A stretch of 64,000 nt of DNA from PoT sp049331405 (GCF_049331405.1 NZ_CP186274.1:3224001-3288000), one strand, 5' to 3'; positions 17,551 through 26,003 are shown, counted from the stretch's first letter. Translations and numbers: made by a program. The notes: a model not told the origin generated them from the letters alone.

Positions 17551-18417
17551 TCAATCCTCGTCGTCGCCCGCGCCCTTGAGGTCGACTTCCTCGAGGCCGA
17601 GGTATTTCGCCACGGCGGCGAGCTGGTTCTTGATCTCGAAGAAGCCGGCGGGACGACGATCGGGGCTGACGTGCAGGCAGGCCATGATCGTCTCATTGAG
17701 GGTGCCCGGGATCATCGCGTTGATCTGGATCGGGGCCGTGGGCTTGCGAGAGCCGCCGTCGCCCGCCTTGGGGATTCCTTGCTGCGCGAAACGTCCCGTG
17801 AACATCCGGTACATCGTGGCGCCGAAGTTGTAGATGTCGGTCCGGTCGTCGACGACCTTCTCGCTCACCTGCTCGGGGGCCATGTACTGGGGAGTCCCCT
17901 GGATCCGGTTCTTCTCCTCGCCCTTGATCCAGGCGGTGCCGAAGTCAATGAGTTTGACTTGCCCCCCCTTGGAAAGCATGATGTTGCTCGGCTTGAGATC
18001 CCCGTGGAAGACCCCGCGACGGTGCATGTGCGACAGGGCCGAGGCCACCTGATTGAAGACCAGGACGAGCTGGCCCATCGTCGGCGCCTCGAGTTCATCC
18101 AGCGTCTTGCCGTCGACGTACTCCATGAGCAACTCGACACCGCTGATGCGGAACCAGGATCGCTTGACCCGGATGTCGTAGATCCTGGCGATCGCAGGGT
18201 GGTTCAGCTTCTGGGAGGCCTGGAATTCGGTCTGGGCCTGGGCGATGTAGATGTCGTCGTCCGCATCCTGGCGCTTGACGACCTTCAGCGCGTAACGCTT
18301 GCCGCCCGCCGTCTTGTCGCTGATGAGGAGGATCGTGCTCCCCGCACCTGTGCCCAGCGGGCTCACCACACGGTAGTTCATCCCGCTCAATACGGGCGTG
18401 CTCGACACGTTCGCCAT
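17551..18417 (-). CDS. Minimal serine/threonine protein kinase
   Basis: A 288-aa Hanks-type kinase consisting of little more than the catalytic domain. The glycine loop (LGTGAGSTILL, about residues 21-31), the ATP lysine in YALKVVK, the catalytic loop HGDLKPSN, the DFG motif in LIDFGTAW and the APEQ motif are all present. The catalytic loop has HGD instead of HRD, so it belongs to the non-RD group, which usually does not need activation-loop phosphorylation. Large planctomycete kinases normally carry sensor or membrane domains, but this one has no transmembrane helix and only a short acidic tail (GAGDDED). It is probably soluble. GAGG lies 8 nt before the start. Confidence 0.92.
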   Translation of the reverse strand: MANVSSTPVLSGMNYRVVSPLGTGAGSTILLISDKTAGGKRYALKVVKRQDADDDIYIAQAQTEFQASQKLNHPAIARIYDIRVKRSWFRISGVELLMEYVDGKTLDELEAPTMGQLVLVFNQVASALSHMHRRGVFHGDLKPSNIMLSKGGQVKLIDFGTAWIKGEEKNRIQGTPQYMAPEQVSEKVVDDRTDIYNFGATMYRMFTGRFAQQGIPKAGDGGSRKPTAPIQINAMIPGTLNETIMACLHVSPDRRPAGFFEIKNQLAAVAKYLGLEEVDLKGAGDDED

Positions 18418-18682
18418 ACGGTTCCTCGGATGTGGGTCGAACGACGCGGGAGGGCACTCCGAGAAACGAGTTCAACGGTGATGCGTGGTAGAGGGCGCGT
18501 CGTGCCAAGGGGAAAGACACTAAAACGTTAGCTCACGATCAAAAGCGGTACAATCCCTTCTTGCATTTATCTCTCTCCGACCCGGGATCGCGGAATGTTG
18601 GAGAAGCTGGTCCTCCCGGGCGGATGACTGATTCCAACCGTCTTCCGATCGCGTTCGTTTCCTGTCACGAGGTTTTATCCAC

Positions 18683-19177
18683 ATGGCCGAGACACCTCGA
18701 CCTTACCCCGATGGGCTCAGCCATGCGCTGGGACAGATCCCGAGCGGACTCTTCATCCTCACCGTTCGAAAGGAAGGCCGATCGACAGGGATGCTCGCGA
18801 GCTGGGTCCAGCAGGCGGGCTTCGAACCCCCGATGCTGACCGTCGCCGTTAAGCGCGATCGGTTCGTCGCCGACTGGATCCAGGCCTCAGGCAAGTTCAC
18901 CCTCAACCAACTCCCTGACGGGGCCAAGGGGCTTCTCCGACACTTCGGGCGAGGCTTCGAGCCGGGTTCCGACGCATTCCAGGGGATCGAAGTCCGGCAG
19001 GAGGCCTCGGGCGGCCCGGTGCTCGAAGAAGCCCTGGCCTTCCTCGACTCCGAGGTCGTGGCCCACCTGGCAGAATCCGACCACATCATCTTCCTGGCAC
19101 GCGTCGTGGGGGGGGAGTTATTTGCCCGGGGAACGAAGCCATTCTTGCATGTACGAGGGAACGGTTTTCATTACTGA
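18683..19177 (+). CDS. Flavin reductase family protein
   Basis: A 164-aa FMN-binding split-barrel protein of the flavin reductase-like family, which reduces flavins with NAD(P)H or acts as a flavoprotein partner. Its start PSGLFILTVRKEGRSTGMLASWVQQ follows the family pattern (IPSG.f..T....g...g...sw), followed by PPMLTVAVKRD and the segment KFTLNQLPDG that contacts the cofactor. Its length fits the family. ATG 18683 has GAGG about 10 nt before it. It stands alone, divergent from the kinase gene. Its partner oxygenase, if any, is not in this window. Confidence 0.88.
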   Translation: MAETPRPYPDGLSHALGQIPSGLFILTVRKEGRSTGMLASWVQQAGFEPPMLTVAVKRDRFVADWIQASGKFTLNQLPDGAKGLLRHFGRGFEPGSDAFQGIEVRQEASGGPVLEEALAFLDSEVVAHLAESDHIIFLARVVGGELFARGTKPFLHVRGNGFHY

Positions 19178-19252
19178 GGATGACGGACTTCGTGACACGT
19201 CTGTTTAGGTGAGCGATCGGAGCCTATTTCCGGGATCATGGTCAAAAGAAAA

Positions 19253-19279
19253 CGCCCAGCCAGGGATGCCGGCTGGGCG
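19253..19279 (-). terminator. Rho-independent terminator of the FKBP gene
   Basis: A 9-bp perfect stem (CGCCCAGCC / GGCTGGGCG) with a 9-nt loop, 32 bp after the FKBP stop. On the minus strand it is followed by TTTTCTTTT. On the plus strand CACATTTTTG follows, so it may also end the flavin reductase transcript. Confidence 0.85.
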
Positions 19280-19310
19280 CACATTTTTGAGCGACTGCTT
19301 GGGAGCGTAC

Positions 19311-19904
19311 TCAGTCGACACCCATCAATTCCACGTCGAAGTGGAGCGTGGAATTGGCGGGGATAGGGCCGTTGGCCTGATCCCCGTAGCCCAGAGCCGG
19401 CGGGATGACGAGCTTTCGCTGCTCGCCGATCTTCATCCCCAGGATCCCCTCCTGCCATCCGTCGATCGCTCCGGGGACGCCCAGGATGAATCGGAAGGGT
19501 TCATTACGCTTCCTGGAACTGTCGAAGACCGTCCCGTCGTCGAGCGTCCCCGTATAGTGGACGCGGACGCGCTGGCCGAGCTTGACCTCGGGCCCCGTCC
19601 CTTCCTTGGTGGTCTCGTACTTGACCCCGCCGGCCGTCGTCAGCGTCTCGCCGGGCTTGGTGGCGAGCGCCGGCTTGAGGAGGCTCTGAGGCTCCTTCTT
19701 CTGGATCTCGGCCTTGTTGGCCTCCGACGTCTTGATCGATTGCGATTGCTCTCCGAGGGCCTCGGCCGGCTCCTTCTCCGAGTCGGGGAGGACGGGAGGG
19801 AGCTCGGTCCCCGGCGGTGCCACCGGGTTCAGTTGGGGGGGCTCACCGCAGCCCACGAATCCCAGGCAGACCAGGCCCAAAAACAAACCTCGCCACATCG
19901 CCAT
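19311..19904 (-). CDS. FKBP-type peptidyl-prolyl isomerase lipoprotein
   Basis: A 197-aa FKBP-type isomerase that should catalyse cis-trans isomerisation of prolyl bonds outside the cytoplasm. The N-terminus has a hydrophobic segment ending in a lipobox-like GFVGC, so it is probably an anchored lipoprotein. A linker rich in Pro, Glu and Lys follows. The FKBP domain occupies the last 110 residues: GQRVRVHYTGTLDDGTVFDSS, FILGVPGAIDGWQEGI, and the end of the domain PALGYGDQ..IPANSTLHFDVEL. The longer frame to 20324 is not used: GGAGGT lies 7 nt before ATG 19904 and the signal sequence begins there. Confidence 0.92.
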   Translation of the reverse strand: MAMWRGLFLGLVCLGFVGCGEPPQLNPVAPPGTELPPVLPDSEKEPAEALGEQSQSIKTSEANKAEIQKKEPQSLLKPALATKPGETLTTAGGVKYETTKEGTGPEVKLGQRVRVHYTGTLDDGTVFDSSRKRNEPFRFILGVPGAIDGWQEGILGMKIGEQRKLVIPPALGYGDQANGPIPANSTLHFDVELMGVD

Positions 19905-20230
19905 CGACACGACCTCCGCGCCGTTGCCGGCGTCGTACCTGAATTTCGACAGTTGATTCAGCCTTGAGCTCCGATACGCCCGGCGAAGATTCCGGGCGAC
20001 GCGCATCGAGGCGACCCTATCGGAGTGCAAAGGCATTGCAATAACAAGGATGCAAGAAGGCGGACTCCGAACGGTCGGGCCCCGAAGGCCCCGCGACGCG
20101 GCTGCGCCCGATCTCATTGCGGCCGAAGGCCAACCTGCGATCGAACTGGCCTGGCGGCGCAGAAGACCTATTATGCCGGTCGCCGTCCCGTCTCGGCCAG
20201 ACCCGTTCGCACCCTCCGCACCCGACACGA
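19905..20230. other. Intergenic region between FKBP and surE
   Basis: About 325 bp upstream of the FKBP gene and downstream of surE, both on the minus strand. It contains GC-rich short inverted repeats around 20080-20130 but no clean terminator. On the minus strand a weak TTGCAA/TAGGGT pair near 20012-20040 could be the FKBP promoter. Confidence 0.35.
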
Positions 20231-20932
20231 TCAAATTCGCAGCAACGAGACGGCGATCTGACCGCTTAGGCAGATCTCCACGTCGCCCGACGCTCGCCTG
20301 GCCCTCGAATGATAATCGCCGCAATAGGTCGCCCCGTTCCCTTCGAGCCGAAATCCGAGGGGCAGAGGGGACGGGTCCAGCTCACAGAAAATGATCTCAG
20401 GCTCGGGCGCCTCGGGGAGTAGGTGAGGAAAGTTCACGTTCCAGAAGGTCCCCGGCACAATGGGCTCCTTCATGAGCTGATCGAGGATGCGGGCGGCCCA
20501 GTTCCTCGCCCTCGTCCAGTCGATGGCGCGTCCTCTCGCTATGTAATGAGAGATGGCGATCCCGGGCAATCCGTGGATCGCGCCCTCCCGGACGGCGGCG
20601 ACTGTGCCCGAGTGGTAGACGTCGACCCCCAGATTGCCCCCCGCGTTGATCCCCGAGAGGATCCAACCCGGATTTGGTTCGAGGTGATGGACCGCGAGAC
20701 GGACGCAATCGGCGGGTGTACCCTCGATGACGTGGACGTCTTCGCCACGATTTTGGATAAAAATTGGCTCGTGCGTTGTCACGCGATGGCCGCATCCCGA
20801 ATATGGCCCCGCGGGGGCGACCACGTGCCTGCGCCCCTTGTTTTTGGCTGCGTCGTGCAATGCGGCGATGCCCGGGGCGTCGACCCCGTCATCGTTGGTG
20901 AGGACCAGGACAACCGTCGTTTCGTTGGCCAC
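20231..20932 (-). CDS. surE: 5'/3'-nucleotidase SurE
   Basis: A 233-aa SurE protein, a metal-dependent phosphatase that removes phosphate from nucleoside monophosphates. The metal-binding start VLTNDDGVDAPGI, the segment VVAPAGPYSGCGH (with the catalytic Ser in the usual SG motif), the conserved GTPADCVRLA and the GINAGGNLGVDVYHSGTVAAVREGA stretch are all present (read as two parts). The start is GTG 20932; GGAGA lies upstream. It is divergent from tRNA-Ala: the tRNA promoter lies only 25 bp upstream of the surE start, so the two transcription units share a control region. Confidence 0.93.
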   Translation of the reverse strand: MANETTVVLVLTNDDGVDAPGIAALHDAAKNKGRRHVVAPAGPYSGCGHRVTTHEPIFIQNRGEDVHVIEGTPADCVRLAVHHLEPNPGWILSGINAGGNLGVDVYHSGTVAAVREGAIHGLPGIAISHYIARGRAIDWTRARNWAARILDQLMKEPIVPGTFWNVNFPHLLPEAPEPEIIFCELDPSPLPLGFRLEGNGATYCGDYHSRARRASGDVEICLSGQIAVSLLRI

Positions 20933-20956
20933 TTTGAGTCTCTTTTCTCCAGGTCG

Positions 20957-20985
20957 TTGACACGCCCACCTAGGCCTGATACATT
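20957..20985 (+). promoter_or_regulatory. Sigma-70-type promoter of tRNA-Ala
   Basis: TTGACA at 20957-20962, a 17-bp spacer, and TACATT at 20980-20985. The expected start point is near 20992, 5 bp before the tRNA. This is a full-consensus -35 box and one of the clearest promoters in the window. Confidence 0.8.
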
Positions 20986-20996
20986 ATTCCTCGTGA

Positions 20997-21071
<75 letters not shown>

Positions 21072-21208
21072 CGCTTCGGCAGGTCACCTTGACCTGCACT
21101 AACACTCGTTAGCGAAGTTTCTCTGATCACTTCGATCGCCTTCCCAGGCACATCTGGGTTTATCGCAGACAGGGCAATTCGCCCTTCCAGGGTGGGGGAC
21201 TGCAGTTC

Positions 21209-21505
21209 ATGGTGGATAAATCGCCAGAGTCTCCCGTACGTATAATCGGAAGCCGCGAGCTGCATCAAAACCTGCCCGGCATTCTACGCGAGCTCGAAAA
21301 CGATAATGTCCGGTACGTCCTCACGGTGCATGGTAAGCCACGCGCCGTGTTAGTGGGTGCCGAACCTTACCTGAATATGGTCATCGACGGCAAGAGCCCT
21401 AGCGAGGCTTTGGTCGGGCTGCAACTCAGTGCGCTGCTCGGCGGGAAGCTGAACTCCATGCCTCTCGACGACCTCGAGCGAGCCCTCGACCAGAAATCCA
21501 AGTGA
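21209..21505 (+). CDS. Phd/YefM-type antitoxin-like protein (orphan)
   Basis: A 98-aa protein whose first 60 residues match the Phd/YefM antitoxin pattern: IIGSRELHQNLPGIL, then YVLTVHGKPRAVLVGAEPYL. In this family that segment forms the DNA-binding dimer, while the C-terminal tail neutralises a toxin. The tail here is present (LNSMPLDDLERALDQ). No toxin gene follows: the next gene is on the other strand beyond a terminator. GGGGGA lies upstream of ATG 21209. It may be a solitary antitoxin or a regulator of other loci. It lies directly after tRNA-Ala. Confidence 0.75.
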   Translation: MVDKSPESPVRIIGSRELHQNLPGILRELENDNVRYVLTVHGKPRAVLVGAEPYLNMVIDGKSPSEALVGLQLSALLGGKLNSMPLDDLERALDQKSK

Positions 21506-21531
21506 CACTCAGACAAGCAACTGTCAGCGAA

Positions 21532-21579
21532 TCGAGCGACACCTCCCCGGGTTTTAACCCCGGGAAGTACGTCGCTCGA
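21532..21579. terminator. Extended inverted repeat, probable bidirectional terminator
   Basis: The outer arms TCGAGCGAC (21532-21540) and GTCGCTCGA (21571-21579) pair perfectly, and an inner imperfect GC-rich stem (CCCCGGG/CCCGGG) closes a small A/T loop. It sits between the convergent antitoxin and DedA genes. TTGTTTCC follows on the plus strand. Confidence 0.7.
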
Positions 21580-21614
21580 GTTGTTTCCTGAGCTTTGTGA
21601 ACGTGAGGCGAGTG

Positions 21615-22340
21615 TCACGGATTCGAGCTGACGGCCGGTGCCTGGTCGGCGTCGGTGTTCGTCACGACGACGGTCGACTCGGGAACTGCGTGCCCGCGCT
21701 TCATCCGATTGCGAAGGATCTCGATCACGGCCGGCAGGACCGAGATCACGATGATCGCTCCGATGACGAGCTTGAAGTTCTTCTGGACACTCTGCAACCC
21801 GCCGAAGCCCCAGCCTCCCAGCAGGAACAGCACCACCCAGGTCACGCCGCCGATGATGTTGAAGGCCGCGAACTTCGCGTAGTTCATGCGCCCAATGCCG
21901 GCCACGAACGGGGCGAACGTGCGCACGATGGGGATGAACCGGGCGAGGATGATCGTCTTCGCGCCGTACTTGTCGTAGAAGCTCTGGGCTTCGAGCAGAT
22001 GCTTCTTGTTGAAGAGGCGCGATTTCTCGCTGGCGAAGACCTTCGGCCCGAGGAAGTAGCCGATGGCGTAGTTCACGGCATCGCCGACGATGGCCGCGAC
22101 GATCAGCAGGACGGTGACCCAGACGATGCTGATCGGCGAGCTCGGGTGCGCGGCGAGTGCCCCGACGGCGAAGAGCAAGGAGTCGCCCGGCAAGAAGGGG
22201 AGCGCCACCAGCCCTGTCTCGGCGAAGACGATCAGGAACAGGATGACATAGAGCCAGGGCCCGACCATCGTCGCCAGGCTGTTCATCGACTCCTGGTCCA
22301 GGTGCATCAGGGTCTGAAGAAGCTGTCGCAGAAAATCCAT
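21615..22340 (-). CDS. DedA family (VTT domain) membrane protein
   Basis: A 241-aa inner-membrane protein of the DedA/SNARE-associated (VTT) family, whose members are linked to lipid carrier recycling, membrane homeostasis and proton-dependent export. It has the re-entrant segment FAETGLVALPFLPGDSLLF near residues 40-58 and the second signature ARFIPIVRTFAPFVAGIGRM near 133-152, separated and followed by hydrophobic helices. The C-terminal tail after residue 210 is hydrophilic. It is the only gene of its transcription unit, ending at the repeat at 21532-21579. Confidence 0.9.
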   Translation of the reverse strand: MDFLRQLLQTLMHLDQESMNSLATMVGPWLYVILFLIVFAETGLVALPFLPGDSLLFAVGALAAHPSSPISIVWVTVLLIVAAIVGDAVNYAIGYFLGPKVFASEKSRLFNKKHLLEAQSFYDKYGAKTIILARFIPIVRTFAPFVAGIGRMNYAKFAAFNIIGGVTWVVLFLLGGWGFGGLQSVQKNFKLVIGAIIVISVLPAVIEILRNRMKRGHAVPESTVVVTNTDADQAPAVSSNP

Positions 22341-22437
22341 CCGCTATCCCCTAAAGGTCGTCGAAGCCGATTGATTCGAATTCAAGTCGGGATTGTATTG
22401 GTCGTGAATGGAACGAGGTAGGAAGAAGTCGGGGCGA

Positions 22438-22872
22438 TCACTTGCCCTTGGGATCGTTCTCGCGAGGCCTCACGGGCAGGCGCACATTGCGGATGCCCGC
22501 CTTGTCGCAGGCGGAGAGGACGTCGGCCAGGTCTTGATAGTTCAGGTTGGCATCGCCGCGGATCACCACCCCCTGATCCTCATAGCGTTCTCGGGCTTGA
22601 GTGAGCATGTTTGTCAGAGGAGCCAGCTCATAGATGGTCTCGCCGACGGCGACGGAGCCCGGCTTGAGGATCGTCAGCACGAGGTCGTCGGGGGCCGCCG
22701 TGAGAGGTGCGGCCTCGGCGACTTGCGGGACGGTGACGATGAACTCGTTCTCTTCCCAGTCGTACAGACGCGTGGCCGCCATGAAGAAGACGAGCAAGCA
22801 GAGGACCACATCCACCATGGGAGTCATGTTGATGTGGGGTAGCTCGTCAACCTGATGGCGATCCGAGAGCAT
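22438..22872 (-). CDS. ExbD/TolR family biopolymer transport protein
   Basis: A 144-aa protein with one N-terminal membrane helix and a periplasmic domain. With the upstream ExbB-like partner it should form a proton-driven motor that energises outer-membrane processes. The start LPHINMTPMVDVVLCLLVFFM (read in two parts) contains the conserved Asp of the helix, required for proton flow in this family. The frame opens at 22896, but GGAGG lies 10 nt before ATG 22872, so I use that start. The C-terminal half VVIRGDANLNYQDLADVL matches the family. It is 75 bp after exbB. Confidence 0.9.
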   Translation of the reverse strand: MLSDRHQVDELPHINMTPMVDVVLCLLVFFMAATRLYDWEENEFIVTVPQVAEAAPLTAAPDDLVLTILKPGSVAVGETIYELAPLTNMLTQARERYEDQGVVIRGDANLNYQDLADVLSACDKAGIRNVRLPVRPRENDPKGK

Positions 22873-22947
22873 CGGGCACTGGCCTCCGGCCAACATGCGA
22901 ACTGGGAAGGATCGTCGCGTCTGGGTGCGTGTCGACGACGGACGGGG

Positions 22948-23865
22948 TCAGTGGATCCGCGACTCCTGTCGGGACATGTCGCCGGGGGGAATCATGTTCG
23001 GGCGTCGTTCGGCGAGGCTCGCGGGTCGGATCGACTCGGCGGAGACGAGGTCGATCGCCTGCCGGGCGCGCTCATCGAGGTCGCGGACGAGGACGTCGAC
23101 GCGATTGAGCAGATAGTAATAGGCCACCACCGAGACGATCGCGATCCCGAGTCCGAGCGCGGTGGTGACGAGGGCCAGGCTGATCCCCTTGGCGAGGGCC
23201 TCCCCCTTGGCGGGGCCGACCCGGCCTCCGAGCGCGTCGAAGGACTGGATCATGCCGATCACGGTCCCGAGCAGGCCGAGGAGTGGGGCGAGGGTCGCGG
23301 TTCCATTGAGCACGCGGACGTTGCGCTTGAGGTCGGAGAGCTCCCCGGCAGCGTCGTAGCCGAGGGCCTGGCGGATGACGGCCGATGGTTGTCCCCAGTA
23401 GCTGACCACCATCGCGAAGACCCGGGCCATCGAGCTTTCATTCGCCTTGCAAAGCTCGGCCGCGCGGTCCTTGTCGAGCTTGCCGCTTTCGAGGCGTTCG
23501 AGGAAGCGACTGACGAAGTCTCGCGGGATGACCCGCTCTCGACGGAGGGCGATCATACGCTCGAGGGTGAAGCCCAGGGTGACGATCGAGCAGAGGCCCA
23601 GGAGCCAGACCATCGGGTTGGCCTGGGTGACGAGCTTGAGGATGCTCTCGCGCCCGACCCCACCTCCCATGCTCGATTTCGAGGTGCCCGCCCCCTTGGC
23701 GACCTTCGCTCTCGCGGGCTCTCCCGAGGCCGAGGCCTTCGGGGTGCTCGGGTCGACCTTGAGCGTGCCGGGTTCCTGCGACCGGGGGCTCCCCGCGAAG
23801 ACCGCGGAGAGCAGCAGCAGGGTTAGGAGCCCAACCGTCGCTGGGCGGCTCGAGCGGACCATCAC
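22948..23865 (-). CDS. MotA/TolQ/ExbB proton channel family protein
   Basis: A 305-aa protein with an N-terminal signal-like segment (residues about 9-25), a low-complexity Ala/Ser/Pro linker to about residue 70, then the three-helix ExbB core: a helix at about 80-102, and two near 190-215 and 228-252. The conserved Thr-rich segments TLAPLLGLLGTVIGMIQSF and ISLALVTTALGLGIAI match the MotA/TolQ/ExbB family. The N-terminal extension is typical of planctomycete and bacteroidete homologues. It forms an operon with the ExbD gene downstream. There is no TonB gene in the window, so the energised partner is elsewhere. Confidence 0.9.
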   Translation of the reverse strand: MMVRSSRPATVGLLTLLLLSAVFAGSPRSQEPGTLKVDPSTPKASASGEPARAKVAKGAGTSKSSMGGGVGRESILKLVTQANPMVWLLGLCSIVTLGFTLERMIALRRERVIPRDFVSRFLERLESGKLDKDRAAELCKANESSMARVFAMVVSYWGQPSAVIRQALGYDAAGELSDLKRNVRVLNGTATLAPLLGLLGTVIGMIQSFDALGGRVGPAKGEALAKGISLALVTTALGLGIAIVSVVAYYYLLNRVDVLVRDLDERARQAIDLVSAESIRPASLAERRPNMIPPGDMSRQESRIH

Positions 23866-24233
23866 GAGTTTCCTCCATGGAACCGCCGGCCAGACTCACG
23901 CCAGCGAACGACCATCCTAGGGCGGCACCTTGCGCGCGCAGAAACCTCGGATCACGTCAAAACGCAGGCCGCGATTCTATCGTCTGGGAGGCTCCTGTCA
24001 ATCGCAACGCCCTTGACTTGTGGTGTTACCCGCGATCGCCTCGAATGAGTTTGCCGGGGTTCCTTCCGAGCGTTCCTCAGCGACGCGAACCGCTTTCGGG
24101 GACGTAGAGGCCTCAGCCCTGACGCGGCGGGCGGGGCACTTCCCAAAACATGCTGCGTTGATTTTGACGGCGTCGGTTGTCAGAGTTTGGATAGTGGTCT
24201 GGGTTTCCCCGATCTACCGAGACAGCAGCACGA
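23866..24233. other. Divergent intergenic region of exbB and the cyclase gene
   Basis: 368 bp containing the exbB promoter on the minus strand. For the cyclase gene no clear promoter was found: TTGACG at 24164 lacks a good -10 partner. No gene or terminator is visible. Confidence 0.4.
23974..24001 (-). promoter_or_regulatory. Sigma-70-type promoter of the exbB-exbD operon
   Basis: Read on the minus strand: TTGACA (24001-23996), a 16-bp spacer, and TAGAAT (23979-23974). It lies about 110 bp before the exbB start. This matches -35 fully and five of six -10 positions. Confidence 0.75.
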
Positions 24234-25901
24234 ATGCAAACCTCGCGACCTGATACCGAACGTTGGGAACGCATCGTCGACTGGATGGACAAGCCCTTGG
24301 TGGCCTTGGCCGTGTTGACGATGTTCTTCTACCTGTTGGACTTGCTGAATTTCGTCGACATCGACAGTCCCTGGCTCGTCTACGTCACCATCTTCATCGA
24401 CTCGGTCTTCGTCTTCGACCTCGGGCTCAAGCTCTATGTCTACGGGACGTCGTACATCCAAACTCCCTGGTTCCTGATCGACCTCATCAGTTGCTTACCC
24501 TTCCTCGACGCGGTCGCCAATGGAGTCAGGCCGCTCCGGGTCATCCGCTTCGTGAGGGCGTTCCGCATCCTTCGGATCCTCAGGGGGCTGCGGATCCTCC
24601 GCGCCTTGAGGACGATCCCCGCGTTCGACGCGTTCATGGACGAGGGGGCGAGCAGGCGCGGGAACAACAGGTTGCACCACTATATGAGCATGGGTCTCGT
24701 CGGCATGACGATCACCGTGCTCGTATTCATCGTGGTCACGCGCCGCCAGATGGAGACGAGTCACATCGACAAGATCGACCGCGAGATCAAGGATGGGCTG
24801 ACGCCGTCGTTGCTTCGGACGCTCGGGGGCACGCTGGTCGAGCCCGACGGGGATAATTACATCGAGCGCACCGCAAAGCTCGACGGCCGGCCGATGACCG
24901 TCTACTTCGACCTCCAGCCGATCGACGACCTCTCCGACCTCATTGAGTTCTTCGTCATCATCGGGATGATGCTCTCGATGCTCTTCCTGATGTACATCAT
25001 CGCCTATCACCAGCTCGACGTGACCCAGGCGCAGCTCCGGGGGCTCCTGAACCTGGCTTTGCCGAAGCAGGTGGCCGACCAGTTCGTGGTCGATCCGGGG
25101 GCCTACACCAAGAAGAGCCGGATGCCGGCGACGATCGTCTTCATGGACTTTGCCGGCTTCACCAGGACTTGCGAGGAGCTGGCGCACGACCCGGACCTCC
25201 TCTCGAAGCACCTCGAGCAGGCGATGGACCGGGTCGTCGGCGAACTCGTCAAGCACGACGTGATCATCGACAAGTTCATCGGCGACGCCATCATGAGCTT
25301 CCGGGGCGGGCCGCTCGTGACCGGGAACCCCGCCGAGCACGCTTATCGCGTGGTCAGGGCCACGCTGGCGAGCACGAAGGCCCTCGCCGACCTGGATGAT
25401 CCCTACTTCCACAACGTGAAGATTGGCGGTGCCTCGGGGGACGACTGCCTGATCGGGGCCTTCGGCACGAGCGGGAGGCTTTCTTATACGATCCTCGGCG
25501 ATGCGGTGAACCTCGCCGCGAGGCTCGAGCCCGCGAGCGCCCAGTGCGGCACCAGCAACCTCTTCTGCGAGTACACGCACAAGCTCTGCAACGATCGCGA
25601 CGACATTCTCTGGAGGCGCTGGGGGAGGATCCGGGTCGTGGGGAAGTCGGCCCCGCTGAAGGTCTACGAGGCGTTCGATCGGGACGAGCATGGGGAAGGG
25701 GAGTTCATCAAGACGTTCCACTCGGCCCTGGAAGCCTTCGAGGCCCAGGAATACGTCAAGGCTCGCGAGCTGTTCCTGGTCGCCGACAGCCAGCGCCCCC
25801 GCGGCGATGCGTCGAGCCAGGGGTACATCCGCTGGTGCGATCGACTCCTCTCGGGCGATCATCCGGTTGGCGCGGCGCCCGTCTTCGACACGCACAAGTG
25901 A
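24234..25901 (+). CDS. Voltage-sensor domain fused to class III adenylate cyclase
   Basis: A 555-aa membrane protein. Residues 21-126 form an ion-channel type voltage sensor: S1 (about 21-39), S2 (48-70, Asp56 and Asp62), S3 (79-92, Asp83), and S4 (99-126) with Arg at every third position (ten in all). A fifth helix (about 151-169) and a sixth (235-257) follow, but the loop between them has no TVGYG-like selectivity filter. A signalling helix (260-285) leads to the cyclase domain: metal ligands Asp305 and Asp351, adenine-specifying Lys347 and Thr419, transition-state Asn426 and Arg430 are all present, giving an active class IIIb pattern. The product should be cAMP (prediction). It has a C-terminal TPR-like helical tail. 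It converges with the thioredoxin-protease gene. Confidence 0.88.
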   Translation: MQTSRPDTERWERIVDWMDKPLVALAVLTMFFYLLDLLNFVDIDSPWLVYVTIFIDSVFVFDLGLKLYVYGTSYIQTPWFLIDLISCLPFLDAVANGVRPLRVIRFVRAFRILRILRGLRILRALRTIPAFDAFMDEGASRRGNNRLHHYMSMGLVGMTITVLVFIVVTRRQMETSHIDKIDREIKDGLTPSLLRTLGGTLVEPDGDNYIERTAKLDGRPMTVYFDLQPIDDLSDLIEFFVIIGMMLSMLFLMYIIAYHQLDVTQAQLRGLLNLALPKQVADQFVVDPGAYTKKSRMPATIVFMDFAGFTRTCEELAHDPDLLSKHLEQAMDRVVGELVKHDVIIDKFIGDAIMSFRGGPLVTGNPAEHAYRVVRATLASTKALADLDDPYFHNVKIGGASGDDCLIGAFGTSGRLSYTILGDAVNLAARLEPASAQCGTSNLFCEYTHKLCNDRDDILWRRWGRIRVVGKSAPLKVYEAFDRDEHGEGEFIKTFHSALEAFEAQEYVKARELFLVADSQRPRGDASSQGYIRWCDRLLSGDHPVGAAPVFDTHK

Positions 25902-25933
25902 GCGAAGCTCCTCGGCCGCCTTCGAAATGAAAT

Positions 25934-25970
25934 TGGCCGTCCGTCAAGCGTTCGACTCGACGGGCGGCCA
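25934..25970. terminator. Bidirectional rho-independent terminator
   Basis: A 12-bp stem (TGGCCGTCCGTC / GACGGGCGGCCA, one G-U pair) lies between the convergent cyclase and thioredoxin-protease genes. GGTTTTC follows on the plus strand, and ATTTCATTTC on the minus strand. Confidence 0.8.
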
Positions 25971-26003
25971 GGTTTTCATGGTCTCAGCTGATGATCGACG
26001 ACC

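Noticed and set aside
21209..21614. Complete toxin-antitoxin pair
   Set aside because: No frame of toxin size follows the antitoxin; the next gene is DedA on the opposite strand.
24164..24195. Candidate promoter (TTGACG) for the voltage-sensor cyclase
   Set aside because: No acceptable -10 box at 16-18 bp.
24234..25901. Potassium channel reading of the cyclase protein
   Set aside because: The loop between helices 5 and 6 has no TVGYG or related filter, so a pore is not supported.
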